Assembly (NCBI GenBank): GCA_015680685.1
Contig: MNCI01035130.1
Span: forward strand, 753,510 to 817,509
DNA: 64,000 bases
Reading direction: 5' to 3'
Origin: Gnetum montanum
Lineage: Eukaryota > Streptophyta > Gnetopsida > Gnetales > Gnetaceae
The position numbers were made by a program, and so were the translations under genes. Under the pieces are notes generated by a model. The model searched no databases. It was given only the letters and a program-made list of their open reading frames with translations, and was not told where the DNA came from. Position 1 is the first letter of the stretch; the number at the start of each line of letters is the position of its first letter. Shown here in pieces: positions 23,461 to 35,548 of the stretch.

Positions 23461-25545
23461 CATGCTTTTCATGAGATGATATTGTGTCAAAATGCAATCA
23501 CATAATCGTTTTAGCCAAGAACTATTCAGTAGGATATTATGTGTCAAAGATTAAATAATGATGAAACTTAAGAGCAGGAATAGAAAGATACATATGTTGG
23601 CTTAAGGAATAGGAAGCCAAAGAGCATTTAATCCATTTTTTGATGTGAATAATGTAATGATGTTATTGATGAGGCTAGAAGAAGGTAGACATTATATGGG
23701 TGGACAAGGTAAGAAATATTGAATTTAGGGAAGATAGGTTAAAAAATATAATAGTGGATTGGTTAGGCAAAATCAAGACTAAAGAACAAATGGTTGGATT
23801 GTGAATGGATATATAATCCAAAGATATTGAAATTAGACTAGTGCAATATAATTTAGTGGTTTATGCATGGATAAGAAAAATGGAAGATAAAGAAGGGTAA
23901 AATTGAATAGAAAAGAAAAGTTAGTAATCAAAGACATGTTGTGACAAAATGAAAATAATATTGCATAGGCTATGCATCAAATTGTGTAGCAACAAATTAA
24001 AAGTTCACATTAATTCTATTATATTTGAGAATGATATGTAAATCTAACAAGATTTATTTGTAATTCCTTTATGTTGAAGTGATATGAATAGTTTTTTGAT
24101 TAGATGAATTTAATTCTAGTAGAGTTTCTACTAATATACAACATAAAATATAATTGTACAATCTTTATGTGAACATGATATGAATTATTTTTTAAGATGA
24201 ATGAATAGCATACAAAGGTAGATATTATACCATGTATCCTAATACATTAATAATTATCAATTTAGCTATGTTATGACTTTACTAATAAGTATAAAAAACA
24301 AAATGTTATTAAGAGTAAATTCATTATCAAGCAAGCTTTATAACATTCATAGATGATTGATTAGTGATTAATCAAAAAATAAAAATTTTAAAAATTCCAA
24401 AATTAATGATACATTTCAAATATAATGAAAACCTCCCTCATTCCATTACACATCATGAAATCACCTAACATTTGGTACCATTATAACACCTATGAATTAT
24501 GGTAAGAAAATATAAAACTTTTTACATCTTAGGTATGATTTTGATTGAATGTTTTGAATAGAATTTTGATTAGAAGAATATTTGAAAATATTTATTCTTT
24601 CCTTTTCTTTGATGGATTTTATATCTATCCCTTTAATTTTAGTAATTTACTTTTTGAATTTTTTTTTTTTTTGCATTTCTTACATTTTCTTGAAATGGTA
24701 ATCTAAGTGAGGTAAGAAATTTCAAGTTATTGTATGATTTTGAAAAGAGGAAATTATAAGAGATTGATTTGGGATAACCTACTTTTAACATATGTACCCA
24801 AGTAATGACCAAAGAAGTAATAAGAGGTGAGTAAAAGGAGTTAGTCTTTTCAATCTTCTTATTCTTCTACTTTATAATAATTAGATTCAATAGTTAGATT
24901 GCAGAAAAACCTCTTATTTTAAGAAATGAATGTGATTTCAAAACCAACCATTGAATCTATAGAGCCTATGGCTCTAGTTAAGCCATGGCACATGATCCTA
25001 ACATCCCACGAGACTATGTATGATTATTAAAGTATTCTTATTTATATTAATTATTCTAGTAGGTAATTTTTTTGGCTTTTCCACCATCTACAAAACCTCA
25101 TCAATCTAATATGACTATTGGAATGCCTGTATTAATGGGTTATGACTCTACTACTTTAAATTTAATCAAATATGCAATGATGGATTTGATGATATCAATG
25201 ATGGGTATGACTTCTAATGATATATATGCAACAACAACTATAGGTTCTCTCTTATTATAGCAATCCCAAATGTGTACATAACTAGAAAATTATATGTATT
25301 ATGAAAATATGCCTGATAATCCTTCTATAGATGTTTTCTAAAATACAACACATAAATAGTATTTATAGTAAGTGTCTTGGACCTTGAACAATGTAGTTTC
25401 TCAAATGACTTAGTAAAATCAGGCTTATGATCCAAGTTCAACTTTTATACCTTTAATACCTTCTATTATCCTATGACATCCTATTCTTGGATATCATGAA
25501 AAATGTTAAAGATACATTACATTCAACATTATGCATAAAGAAAAT
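23460..25545. other. No recognisable gene
   Basis: AT-rich. One short Met-rich plus-strand ORF (25072-25260) has no family resemblance I can name. A poly-T run lies near 24659-24672. Confidence 0.5.
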
Positions 25546-25548
25546 AAT

Positions 25549-26570
25549 AGGAAAATATAGAAGAAAAATGGAAAGAATGCTTTATTAATATAGGACAATA
25601 TAATTGGATCATTCTTTGAGGGTTTATTAGGATTATATTCATTTGGAATTTATCACTGAGAGGTAATCTAGTAGTGCCACTATGGTTAGGCTTGTAATTG
25701 ACTAGAAGGGATGGTCAATCACCTTCTTATCTTGCTTCATCTAGCACATATTATTAACCTTTACTAGCTCTACAACTCCATGTTGATATGACCTCTAATG
25801 TCTAGGTATAAATATCTTAAGTTAAATTGCCAAAGGTAATCTCGAGAGACATATCCATTATTACAATGCATCCATTTGGATCTTAATTATAAGTTATAAT
25901 TTTGAGTCTTAATATAATAATTACAACATTTGTTATGAAGAGACAACATTTGGGAATGGGTTTTTGTTATGGGGTGACACCATTTGAGACTGGAGATGTG
26001 ACAATCTATTTGCCTTAAGCTTTATTCATCATCAAAAGAGTCCACATTAATGATCTTTTATTGAGTGCTAGTGTTCCTATCATGATCCAGTGCTCCTTTC
26101 ATGCTCCAATGCTCTAATAATTTTATTTCTCCTTTTAACTCGAGGTTGAATATCCTAACATTCTTGTGCTTATTTTGCAAATAAAATATATGTGATAAGA
26201 GTATATAGGAATTAAATTTTATTTTAAAAATACTTAAATAATTTTCTAAGGTAGTGAAAAGGGATAAATTAAAGGTCTACCAACCATTAATCACCAATCC
26301 TAACCAAGGTCACATGTAGTGTAACCTACATCTAGTTACCTAAGTGAAGGTAGGACAAATCCTTATTTTTAATTTGCATTACCATTGATATTTTACTTGC
26401 ATCACTAAAATATAAATTAAAAAAGGAAGAAAATAAAAATATTATGAATAAAATTAGGGTTAAAAATCTCCCTAATCTTGATCAATCTTGATGATTAACA
26501 AAAGTGGTTGTAGTTATGTCATAAAGGATATATGATTAGATGGCCTTGTTTGAGATGGCAAGGCTTGATT
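25549..26570. repeat. Dispersed repeat A, copy 1
   Basis: It aligns in direct orientation with 59162-60125 over about 1 kb. Shared words include GAATGCTTTATT, GGTTAGGCTTGTAATTGACTAG and CTACCAACCATTAATCACC. An internal AGATGTGACA (minus TGTCACATCT) ending at 26003 is followed by a decayed pyrimidine tract. In the better copy that point looks like polypurine tract plus LTR start of a minus-strand Gypsy element. So the repeat may be LTR (left) plus 3' internal sequence (right). Confidence 0.7.
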
Positions 26571-26599
26571 CTTTTTTTTTTAATTTCTACTTTTTGATG

Positions 26600-28560
26600 G
26601 ATTGGCTTCATTTAGAAATTATGACATGACACATCCCAACCACATCTTTGCAAACTTCTATGCCCTAAGTTACACCTCAACCTACTATATTCCAGATATT
26701 TCAAATGCAACTAGTAATGCCTCATGTGGCTTAGCCTATTAATGTACAATTACCTTACATCTTGCCTCAATTGAATGTGTTACAAAACACAATTCCATAG
26801 TAGGCTATCCCTCAATCATCATCATTTATAACAATTTCTCAGTCTTTTAACTCCAAAGCTAATGCTTTTGTAAACACATCCTTGATGTAAAGGGTACCAT
26901 AATCCTTGATGAATGTTGAGGTCATTTCCCAAGTGTGTTTTAACCTCATGTTCAAATCATTCTTAAGTCATTGCCCCATCATTTGATCATACAATTGAAT
27001 CAAATGAAATAGTTTCTTTAGTTTCAAAATCAAGTACCATATTCAAATATGTCAACTCAACTTTAAAGAATTTGATGGGAAAAAAATCTACTATCACTCA
27101 TTCACCTTTGCTATTACCCCTTGGGTAGATGTGGAAATAAAACAATTGGGCTAATTTTCCTCATTATTTTAGCACTAATCATAAAGATCCTTATCATCAC
27201 ATTTAGTCATTTGAAACTCTAATTATTATTTGTAGTAATAAAATTAGTAATAGAAAAAATTAGTATTTTTCGTTAACTTTTACAGATAGGGGTACATTAA
27301 AACTATATTCGATTCAACTTGAAATCAATTTAAAGATGAATTTTAAATTTATTTTTACCTTATGCTAAAATTCATATTTACAAAAAAGAATTATTAGGTT
27401 TTTAAAAGAAGGATATTAGGACATATGAGTATGATTGGGAGAGGCTCAAGGATGTGAAGGATGGAAACCCAGACCATAGTTTTTCAGAACGTCAACTTCT
27501 TGAGTTCTTTATAGATGATCTCACATAAACTACTAGATAAAGTATTGACTTTTCTTATGGAGGATCTATCCTATAAAAAACCATGGATCATGCATTTGAT
27601 GCTTTGGAGAAAATTGTAGGTTAAATAAAGACATGGCTTATGAATGTCAAATTGAACTGGGTTGAGAAATCATTCATGACTGGAATTGCTAGAAAAATTA
27701 AGGAGGTAAATTCTAAATTTAATTAAATAATGTAATGAATTATAACCCCAATTTTCATACCTCATAAGTACAAAACATTCAATCTCAATATTAGCATTAA
27801 GCCCAAGCAAAATCATTAAGGACTATGGAAGATATTCATAGCAAAAAATAAGCTCAAGATTTAGGTATGAATTTTATTTTTACTTGTACTTTTTGTGATG
27901 AAACTAATCATACTACTTACGATTATCCTATGCTACAATTTCTAAAAAAATAAGTTAATGCTGTAAATTAAAATTAGCAATTTTGTGGTAATTTGTAGCC
28001 TAGGAATTGGGAACCAAGTAGTTCTAACTCACATCCTCAATTTCATCCTAATTTTAATAGAACATGCTATGGTAATTCAAATTATGAGTTTCATTAGTAG
28101 GTTCTGTAGCAAAATGAAAGCCTTTAAGAACATATGACCTAAGAAAATGAATATTTGATTAAGTTAATTAAGTAGTTATAGTCACATTATTTACTTCCAA
28201 CCCACATGGAGAAAAATCCTAAAGATTAAGGTAGGTAGAAAGTAAATGTTGTTCATTCTCAAGTTAAGGAGGATTGCTTAGTTGTAAGTAAAAGTAGAAG
28301 ATCTATATAAGATCAAGGTAATGATCATTTAAAAGGTTCAAATTTCAATTTTAACAAGTTAGAGGAGGAATCAACAAAAATATTTATAAGTAAACTTTTT
28401 ATGGAGGAAGAGCCCTTACCAAGAATTAATGCTAATGATGCCTTAATTTCATTGACTCCTAAAGCATATTTTCTTCATAAACTAGAAGAAGATGATAATA
28501 TTTTGAATGATAAAAAATTGCAATAATTTATTAAGTATATAACTATTAATGTTTTATTTT
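26600..28560 (+). pseudogene. Athila-type Gypsy gag, degraded
   Basis: A capsid-like region has EYDWERLKDVKD..PDHSFSERQLLEFFIDDL and SYGGSIL.KTMDHAFDALEKI at about 27420-27620. This is the usual Athila/Tat gag arrangement (WERFK, FF.GL, GG.f..kt..ea..ll..i). A zinc knuckle lies at 27885-27926: Cys-x2-Cys-x4-His-x4, but the last ligand is Tyr (TAT) instead of Cys. Gln/Asn-rich sequence and a PLPRINANDA stretch near 28410 follow. No pol is attached; the element is cut before the Copia element starts. Stops are frequent. Confidence 0.65.
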
Positions 28561-29170
28561 TTAAAGCTATAGCACCCAATATTTTTAGGTGCTTAGTTAT
28601 TATATTTCTTTCTAGAGATTTTGAGTACCATTGTTATTCTTGTTAGTTAGATGTTAGCTTGGTATATTTAATATTTAATGAATTATGATATTTCTTATCA
28701 TAATGGCATTGTAGTATGCATAAGTTAGTTTAATATTGTATTTCTATTAGATTATGCTCTTATGTTAAGGTATAATGGTTAGTTTCTTAACTTAATCTAT
28801 TAGTAGTTATGAATAGTCATGATGGTTTAGTAAAATAGTTACAACTTCTTACTAAGAATCAAAGACTACAAGAGCTTACTTGATAACATTAGAAAAGAAG
28901 ATAGATAAGTGTGGAATAAGAAATGAAAAAATAAGTGAACAACATCGAAACAATGATGGAATAAGGTTGGGATAAGGAAGGAATAATAACAAATAATAAT
29001 ATTCATAATACAAAAATGTTTAAAAATCATAATAATTCATAAAATCACAAAAAGTGGATAGGAGCATGAAGCAATATATGAAGATGCTATGAAAACATAA
29101 TTCATAATAAGAATGCAAGAACTAAAATTAAAATATTAATACATCATAAATAGAATAAGTAAAGAAGAAA
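28560..29170. other. No recognisable gene
   Basis: AT-rich spacer between the Athila-type gag remnant and the Copia element. Confidence 0.5.
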
Positions 29171-29171
29171 T

Positions 29172-30189
29172 CAATTTCCTAAATGTGGTTGAAGGGTTCA
29201 TTTCCTATACAAGCATCAAGCCCTACTCTAGGGTGTTGTACTGTAGCACCAATCACTCAACCCTACAAGATTTTGTTAAGCTTGGAAATGTGGTTTCAAG
29301 GTTTCCACAACCTTTACAATCTTGAGCTCCACACTAGAGTGTTGTACCATAGCACCAACAACTCAATTTCACAAGATCTCAACAAGATCAAGGAACTCAA
29401 CCCTATAGGGTAACAAGAATAAGAATTACAAGGAATGATTACAACTCAATTTGCTGATCCTTGTATAGTTAGGTACAACACACTTTACAATACAAAAATG
29501 ATAATACAATGAAGAGCAATAGAGAATTTAATGATTACAAATGATTGTACAATGAATACAACAAGTCTTGCACTTTTTCCAATGCACATCAAGTCTTCTT
29601 ATAGCTACTATGTTGCTCAATCCTTCTTGAAACTTGTGAAATGACTTGCTAATGATTACTAACAATCATGGGAGATGTCTTTCCTACACCTGGGGCATCT
29701 CTTTGAACATGCCTTCAATTACAGAAAGACATCTTTGTTTCCTAAAATATTTCTTTCTAAAGTCTCTACTTTGGAAGACATCTTTGTCTCCTAAAAGATT
29801 TCTTTCTAAAGTCTCTACTTTGGAAGACATCTTTGTCTTGTGAAAGATGTCTTTCTAGACTTGACCTATAATCTATAAATATGTTTTTGTCTCATGTAGG
29901 ATGTCTTCATATGAGAAAGACATCTTGCTATTTTTGAAGACATCTTTGTCTAAGTTCACTTCAAATTTTCCAAGACATCTGCTGCTTCCTAGAGATTTTT
30001 TTCTTTATGTTCCTTTGCTATATGGACATATTTCTTCACTTTCCCTTACATGATGAATGTAGCATTTCTTGTCCACAATTTGGATCCTCTAAGTTCTTCT
30101 TGTGCAAGCACAACAACTACATACATATACAAACAAACTTATTTTCATTTTTCTTAATGTTTTGACATACCAAAATCACAAGGTCCACA
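29172..30189 (-). mobile_element. 3' LTR of the Copia element, outer end missing
   Basis: Aligns with 34583-35548. Its inner end (…AGGTCCACA, 30189) is precise because a PPT follows. The outer 181 bp of the other LTR (34402-34582) have no counterpart here. It contains the AGACATCTT array at about 29668-29990. Confidence 0.85.
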
Positions 30190-30206
30190 ATCTCCCCCTT
30201 TTTGGT
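30190..30206 (-). other. Polypurine tract of the Copia element
   Basis: Minus strand CCAAAAAGGGGGAGAT immediately before the TGTGGACC start of the 3' LTR. Confidence 0.85.
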
Positions 30207-30429
30207 AATGTTCAAAACTTAAGAAATGGGTTAGTTTTGTTCCACTATTAATAACATAATAATAACACATTTTACAAACATCTTCCCCTTTTTGGACATA
30301 ACCAAAAAGGTGAGACCAAGCTCCCCCAAAATAGATGCATAGAGAAAAGAAAATGTTTTTGGGGTTTTAGATTTTGCATTTTTGTTTGGTTTTGTTTTAT
30401 TTGGAGTAAGAAAAAAAAGAATGAAAATA

Positions 30430-31890
30430 TTCACATGACAGGACAAGGTCCTATCACCATATCCTTGCATAGAGATGCCAATCGATGTTCATCTAAGGAT
30501 TTGATGAAGGCATCTACTAGTTGACACTTGGTTCTAATAAATTCTAGTTTGACATGACCATGTTGTATATGCTCCTATATGAAATGATGATGAATTTCAA
30601 TATGTTTGGTATGAGAATGTTAAATAGGATTCTTGGTCATATTGATGGCACTCTTGTTATCACAATAAATAGGAGTTGAGTCTGCATGTGCTTCTAAATC
30701 TTTGAGAGTTTGCTTCATCCAAAGTATTTAAGCACAACAGCTTCTAGTAGAGGTTTATTTAGCTTCTACCATTAAAAGAGCTATAGAGGTTTTCTTCTTG
30801 ATTATCCAAAAAACAAGACTTCTATCCAGAAAGAAACAATTTCCACTTGTGCTACAATGATCATCAGAACAACCTATAGAATTTTCATCACAATAATCAA
30901 CAAGATCAAGGGAGGAATCCTTTGGATACCAAAGGCCCTAGTTATTAGTACCTTTTAAGTAGTGAAATATTCATTTAATAGCCTAGTAGTGAGAATACTT
31001 TGGAGCCAACTGATATCTAGCATACAGTCCTATACTTAAAGCTATATCTTGTTGACTAGTAGTTAGATAAAGAATACTCATACCTCTATAAAGCTTGGGA
31101 TCAACTTTTTTACCTTGGTCATCTTTAACAAATTTATAATTTTCAGCCATTGGAGTACCTTTCACTTTAACATCAGCCATGCCATATTTTAGTAGAATAT
31201 CTTTTACATACTTGGTTTGACATAAGAAGGTTCCATTAGGTGTTTGAGAGATATGAACCCCAAGAAAGTTCTTGAGTTCTCCCATCATGCTCATTTCAAA
31301 TTCAAACTACATAAGATCAAAAACTTTCTTCCAAAGAATTTCATTAGTAGCACCAAAAATAATATCATCAACATAGATTTAAACAATTAAAAGATCATTA
31401 CCTTCTCTTTTAAGAAATAAACTAAGGTCAGCTTTACCTTTTTTTAATCTATTTGTTATGAGATGTTGAGAAATCCTTTCATACCAAGCTCTTGGAGCTT
31501 TTTTAAGATAATAGAGAGCTTTCTTGAGTTTGTAAACATTGTCAATCTTGGTGGAATAAACAAATCCCTCAAGTTGCTTAATGTAAACTTCTTCTTGAAT
31601 GGAATCATTTAAGAAGGAACTTTTAACATCCATTTGATAAAGTTTGGTGTTGTTGATATTAGCATAGGCAAGTGGAAGTCTAATAAGAGAAAAATTTTCA
31701 TCAAAATCTACTCCTTCCTTTTGGTTGTATCCTTTGGAAACCAATCTAGCTTTGTTTTTAATGATGTTTCCATTATCATTAGTCTTGTTCCTAAAGATCC
31801 ATTTTGTTCCAATTATAGGTTTATTAATGGGCCTAGGTATTAACTCCCATATATCATTTCTAGCAAATTGAATAAGTTCATATTGCATAG
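30430..31890 (-). pseudogene. Copia reverse transcriptase and RNase H
   Basis: RT starts with NDIWELIPRP..KPIIGTKWIFRNK (about 31790-31860). It continues with KARLVSKGYNQKEGVDFDENF and YQMDVKSSFLN (first catalytic Asp), then reaches the intact YVDD at 31364-31375. A TAA stop sits three residues upstream of YVDD (31379-31381). EFEMSMMGELKNFLGVHI and KGTPM follow. RNase H contains YCDNKSAI, HTKHIEIHHHFI and QLVDAFIKSL near 30480-30680. The thumb and connection have a few further stops. This is the best-preserved coding region in the window. Confidence 0.9.
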
Positions 31891-32068
31891 AATAAATTCA
31901 ACCTTCCTTAAAGGTTTTGGATTCAATTTGAGAGAGATAAGTAGAGAAGGCACAAATTTTTTTGATTTGGTTTCTAGTGCAGACACCATCTTGAACTTTC
32001 CCAATAACATTGTTGAGAGAGTTAGTATTGCAAAGTTTGGATAGTATTGATAGAGATGAATACATCTC

Positions 32069-33252
32069 TTAATCATCATCATTTACTTCATCTTCATGAT
32101 CACTACTGGTTTCCAAATTTTTTTCATCTTGCACTAAAGTTGGGCTACATAGTTTTTGAACAGGAATGACTTCATCATTAGGTTGACAAGTGGTAAGATC
32201 GTAATAATCTATTTTGACATTTATGGTATCCTCCACCTTATTTGTTCTTTTGTTAAACACTTTGTATGCCTTACTAACTAGAGAATATCCTAAGAAAATT
32301 TCTTCATTAGTTTCTGCATCAAACTTGCTCAAATCATCTTTAACATTTAAAATATAGCATTTAGAACCAATAACATGAAAGTAAGATACTGAAGGTTTTT
32401 TTCTAGTCCATAATTCATAAGGAGTTTTAGAATTAAACCTTCTTACCAAAACTTTTTTTGATACATAATAGTTGGTGTTGATGGCTTTAGCCCAAACATG
32501 ATGAGGAAGGCTTTGATCATTTAATATCATCCTTCCCATCTCATTCAAAATTATGTTTTTCTGTTCAGCTATACTATTTTGTCGAGGAGTTTTTATAGCA
32601 AAGAATTGATGTAGAATGTCATTCAGTTAACAAAACTATTCAAATTTTGCATTTTTGAACTCACCCCCATTATCATGTTTGATAACTTTAATGTCATATC
32701 CTTTTTCCTTTCTAGATCTAATTGCTAATTCTCAGAAAAATGATCAAACACCTCATCTTTGTGATACAAAAAAGCAACCCAAGTAAAGCAAGAATAATCA
32801 TTAAAAATGATCAAAAAATATCTTTTCTTTCCTAGGATGAGAGTTTGAATTGAACCAACCACATCCATATGAAGTATATTTAAGGAACGAGGAGTAGAAA
32901 TACAAATTTTCTTACTGAATGTTACCCTCATTTGTTTCCCTTTTTGACAAGCTTCACATTTATTTAAGTTGAAATTTGTAAGCTTAGGGAGACCATGAAC
33001 CATTTTTTTAGATACCAAGGTTTGGAGAATTTCCTTATTTATGTGGCCTAGTATCCTATGCCAAAGGCATGTATCATTTGCATAGCTTACCAAACACTTA
33101 GATTTAAGGTTAATAGAATTTCCAAAAGTAGTAGTATAAACATTTCCTTTCCTTGATCTTTCTAACACAATATTTTTAATAGATAAATGTTTTATTCTAC
33201 AATTATATTTTGAAAAGGTAACATTATAATTGAAGTCAATAAGTTGACTCAC
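32069..33252 (-). pseudogene. Copia integrase
   Basis: The GAG-pre-integrase zinc finger is present: LWHRILGHINKEIL and, further on, CEACQKGKQ (about 32935-33075). The core keeps all three acidic residues: LHMDVVGS (about 32860-32885), KHDNGGEF and NSIAEQKN (about 32560-32690). A frameshift near 32725 and two stops near 32620-32650 separate the second acidic block from the third. The C-terminal part (NTNYYVSKKVLVRRFN, KTPYELWTRKKPSV, GYSLVSKAYKVFN) is in one frame. An acidic linker to RT lies at about 31890-32130. Confidence 0.88.
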
Positions 33253-33254
33253 AC

Positions 33255-33500
33255 TAAGAAGATTATGTTATAACCCATCAACAAAAAATACTTTGTTCAT
33301 AGTGGGTAATCCCTTACCTTTTCCTCCCATGGTATCAATACCTATTATGGGCACTTCCATGTCATCTCCAAATGTGACTATACCATAATTTTATTTAGTG
33401 AAATGGGTGAAGTAGGATTTGTCACTTGTCATGTGCCTTTAACACCCATTGTCAATATATCATGTGCTAGCATTGTCATTAGAGATGATAATTTACACCA
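33255..33500 (-). pseudogene. Copia protease, active site lost
   Basis: The usual WYLDSGCSRHMTG box is present in altered form: Asp-Asn-Gly at 33445-33453 instead of Asp-Ser/Thr-Gly. A TAA stop (33439-33441) replaces the Ser after Cys. Downstream TSDKSYFTHFTK, GIVTFGDD and KVFFVDGL.HNLLSVSQL match the Copia protease-integrase junction. Confidence 0.8.
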
Positions 33501-34386
33501 TCAAATTGTTTTCAATCTTTCCTTCTTTCTCTCTCCAAGACTACATGGTTTTCTTTCTAGGTTGTTTTTGCAAAGACTAAGAGTGGTGATGCATTCTAAG
33601 AGTGGTTTAGGGTTTAGGATTTAAGGTACTAAAAATATTGATGAGATCTCCTACAGCTAGGAAAAAATGGGATGGTAGAGAAAGAAACATTGTAAAAATT
33701 GTAAAATAGAACAACTATAGAATAGTAAGTAATAGAAATCTCAAAGCATTGCATAATTCCACACAAAATGTTTTTAGGGACTTTCACTCCTCATTAGTAT
33801 GTTTAGGCAATACAGTGATGTAGTCAAAGCTGCAAGCGTAAGAGAATAAGCAAGACAGTACAAGAATATATAGGGTCCCAACTTGCAGAAATAAAATGTA
33901 ACCTTCCACTACTTGCTATAATTTAAGTGGGCCGCAATTATTCCAGCTGAGATGGGGGTGGAATGTTGTACTGACATCTATTATAGAACAATATTTCAAA
34001 AAGTGATCATGATACATTCAAATAAGATCTTTTGGCAGAGTTGAGGGTGTATAGGGTTTAGGGAAGCCATCAAGAATTTTGATTTTTATTTCCTTGGCAT
34101 GTAAATCATCTTTTATTTCAATGCAAAAATTTTGAAAAGAAAGAATGCTATGGTAAAATTTTTCATACTTATCTTCAAAATAAGTCTAATTTTGATAATC
34201 ACAAGAATTGTTAACTCTATAAGCATAGTCTTCTATCTTTCTAAATGTAAGCACAAAAATAATATACTTACCTTGATAGAAAAAGGAGACAAATGAATTG
34301 AATGCATTAGTTGATAGTGTTCATTAGGCTTTGTCTAATGCTAAGTGTTCCCTTCATGTTCACTCTTGAAGAAAGCAAGAGTTCTA
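33500..34386 (-). pseudogene. Reduced Copia gag / leader
   Basis: Only about 0.9 kb separates protease from PBS, less than a full gag. One minus-strand stretch (about 34040-34330) reads protein-like, with FCIEIKDDLHAKEIKIKILDGFPKPY, comparable to the C-terminal half of Copia gag where a leu/gly-pro motif follows. No zinc knuckle was found. Probably gag suffered an internal deletion. Confidence 0.4.
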
Positions 34387-34399
34387 GGCTTCAATACCA
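34387..34399 (-). other. Primer-binding site of the Copia element
   Basis: Minus strand TGGTATTGAAGCC, near the initiator-Met tRNA complement TGGTATCAGAGCC. It lies two bases from the LTR end at 34402. Confidence 0.85.
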
Positions 34400-34401
34400 C
34401 T

Positions 34402-35548
34402 TGTGGGTTGTAGAAATTAGAAGAAGGGGAAGGGGGAGGGGTGTTGGGCAGAAGAGGGAGGGATGAATAAGTTTCCCAAATTAAAACATCAGCAAACAAA
34501 GCACACACATTGAATTTAATGTGATTCCCCAACTTGGTTAGTTGACACTCAAAGGGTAAATTGCAAGCACACCTCTAAACTTTGTTACTCTTAAAATATG
34601 ATTGAAGGGGCCACTCCCTATATAGTTTTCAAGCCTTGCTCCAAAGTGTTATATCATAGCACCAATCACTCAACCCCATAAAGTCCTGTCAGACTTGGAA
34701 ATGCGGTTTTAAGACTTCCACAACCTTTACAATCTTGAACTCTTTACCTGAGCATTGTACTACAATACCAACAAATCAATCTCCTAGGATCCCGACAAGC
34801 TCGAGGAACTCAACCTCATAGGAAAACAAGAACAAGAATTATAAGGAATTATTACAACTTAATTTGGTGATCCTTCTATAGTTAGGTATAGCACACTTTA
34901 CAATTCCAAAATGATAAGACAATGACAAGAAATAGAGAATTTAATGATTAGAAATGATTGTACAATGAATACAAAAAGGCTTGTACTTTTCCCAATGTAC
35001 ATAAAGTCTTCTTATAGTTGTTGTGTTTCTAAATCTATCTCAAAACTCATGCAATGGCTAGCTAACAGTCACTAACAGTCATGGGAGATGCCTTCCCCAT
35101 GCCTATGACATCTCTCTAAATTTGCCTTTAATTTTGGAAAGACATCTTTGTTTCCTGAGCGACATCTTTTAAAAGTCTCTACTTTAGAAGGGGTCTTTGT
35201 CTTGTGAAAGATGCCTTTCTAGAGTTTACTTGTAATCTATAAAGACATCTTTGTCTCATGTAGGATGTCTTCATTTGAGACAAACATATTGCTATTTCTA
35301 AAGATGTCTTTGTTTGAGTTCACTCCACCAAGATGTCTACTACTTCCCAAAGATGTCTTTCTTCACTTTCCTTTGCTATAGAGGCATCTTTCTTCACTTT
35401 TCCTTGCATGATGAATACAACATTTCTTGCATATATTCTTGATGCTCGAAGTTCTTGTACTACAAGCACAACAAATACACACATATACAAACAAACCTAT
35501 TTTCCAGTTTTCTTAATGTTTTGACATACCAAAACCAAAAGGTCCATA
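34402..35548 (-). mobile_element. 5' LTR of the Copia element
   Basis: 1147 bp. In plus orientation it begins TGTGGGTTG next to the PBS and ends AGGTCCATA (ancestral CACA/CA end mutated). It has G-runs at 34426-34448, a TATA-like segment near 35010 and the AGACATCTT array at about 35085-35370. Confidence 0.88.

Larger units (their letters stand above)
29172..35548 (-). mobile_element. Copia LTR retrotransposon, minus strand, nearly complete
   Basis: Both LTRs, PPT, PBS and the Copia order protease-integrase-RT-RNase H are present on the minus strand. RT wording such as EFEMSMMGELKNFLG and YVDDIIFGATN resembles the Sirevirus lineage, but the internal region (about 4.2 kb) is short for it because gag is reduced. 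The left LTR lacks about 180 bp of its outer end, so target duplications cannot be checked. Many stops make it non-autonomous. Confidence 0.9.

Noticed and set aside
25072-25260. Met-rich small ORF at 25.1 kb
   Set aside because: No family resemblance and no supporting context.
30231-30470. Minus-strand ORF next to the Copia PPT
   Set aside because: It overlaps the end of RNase H in a different frame and the non-coding 3' leader.
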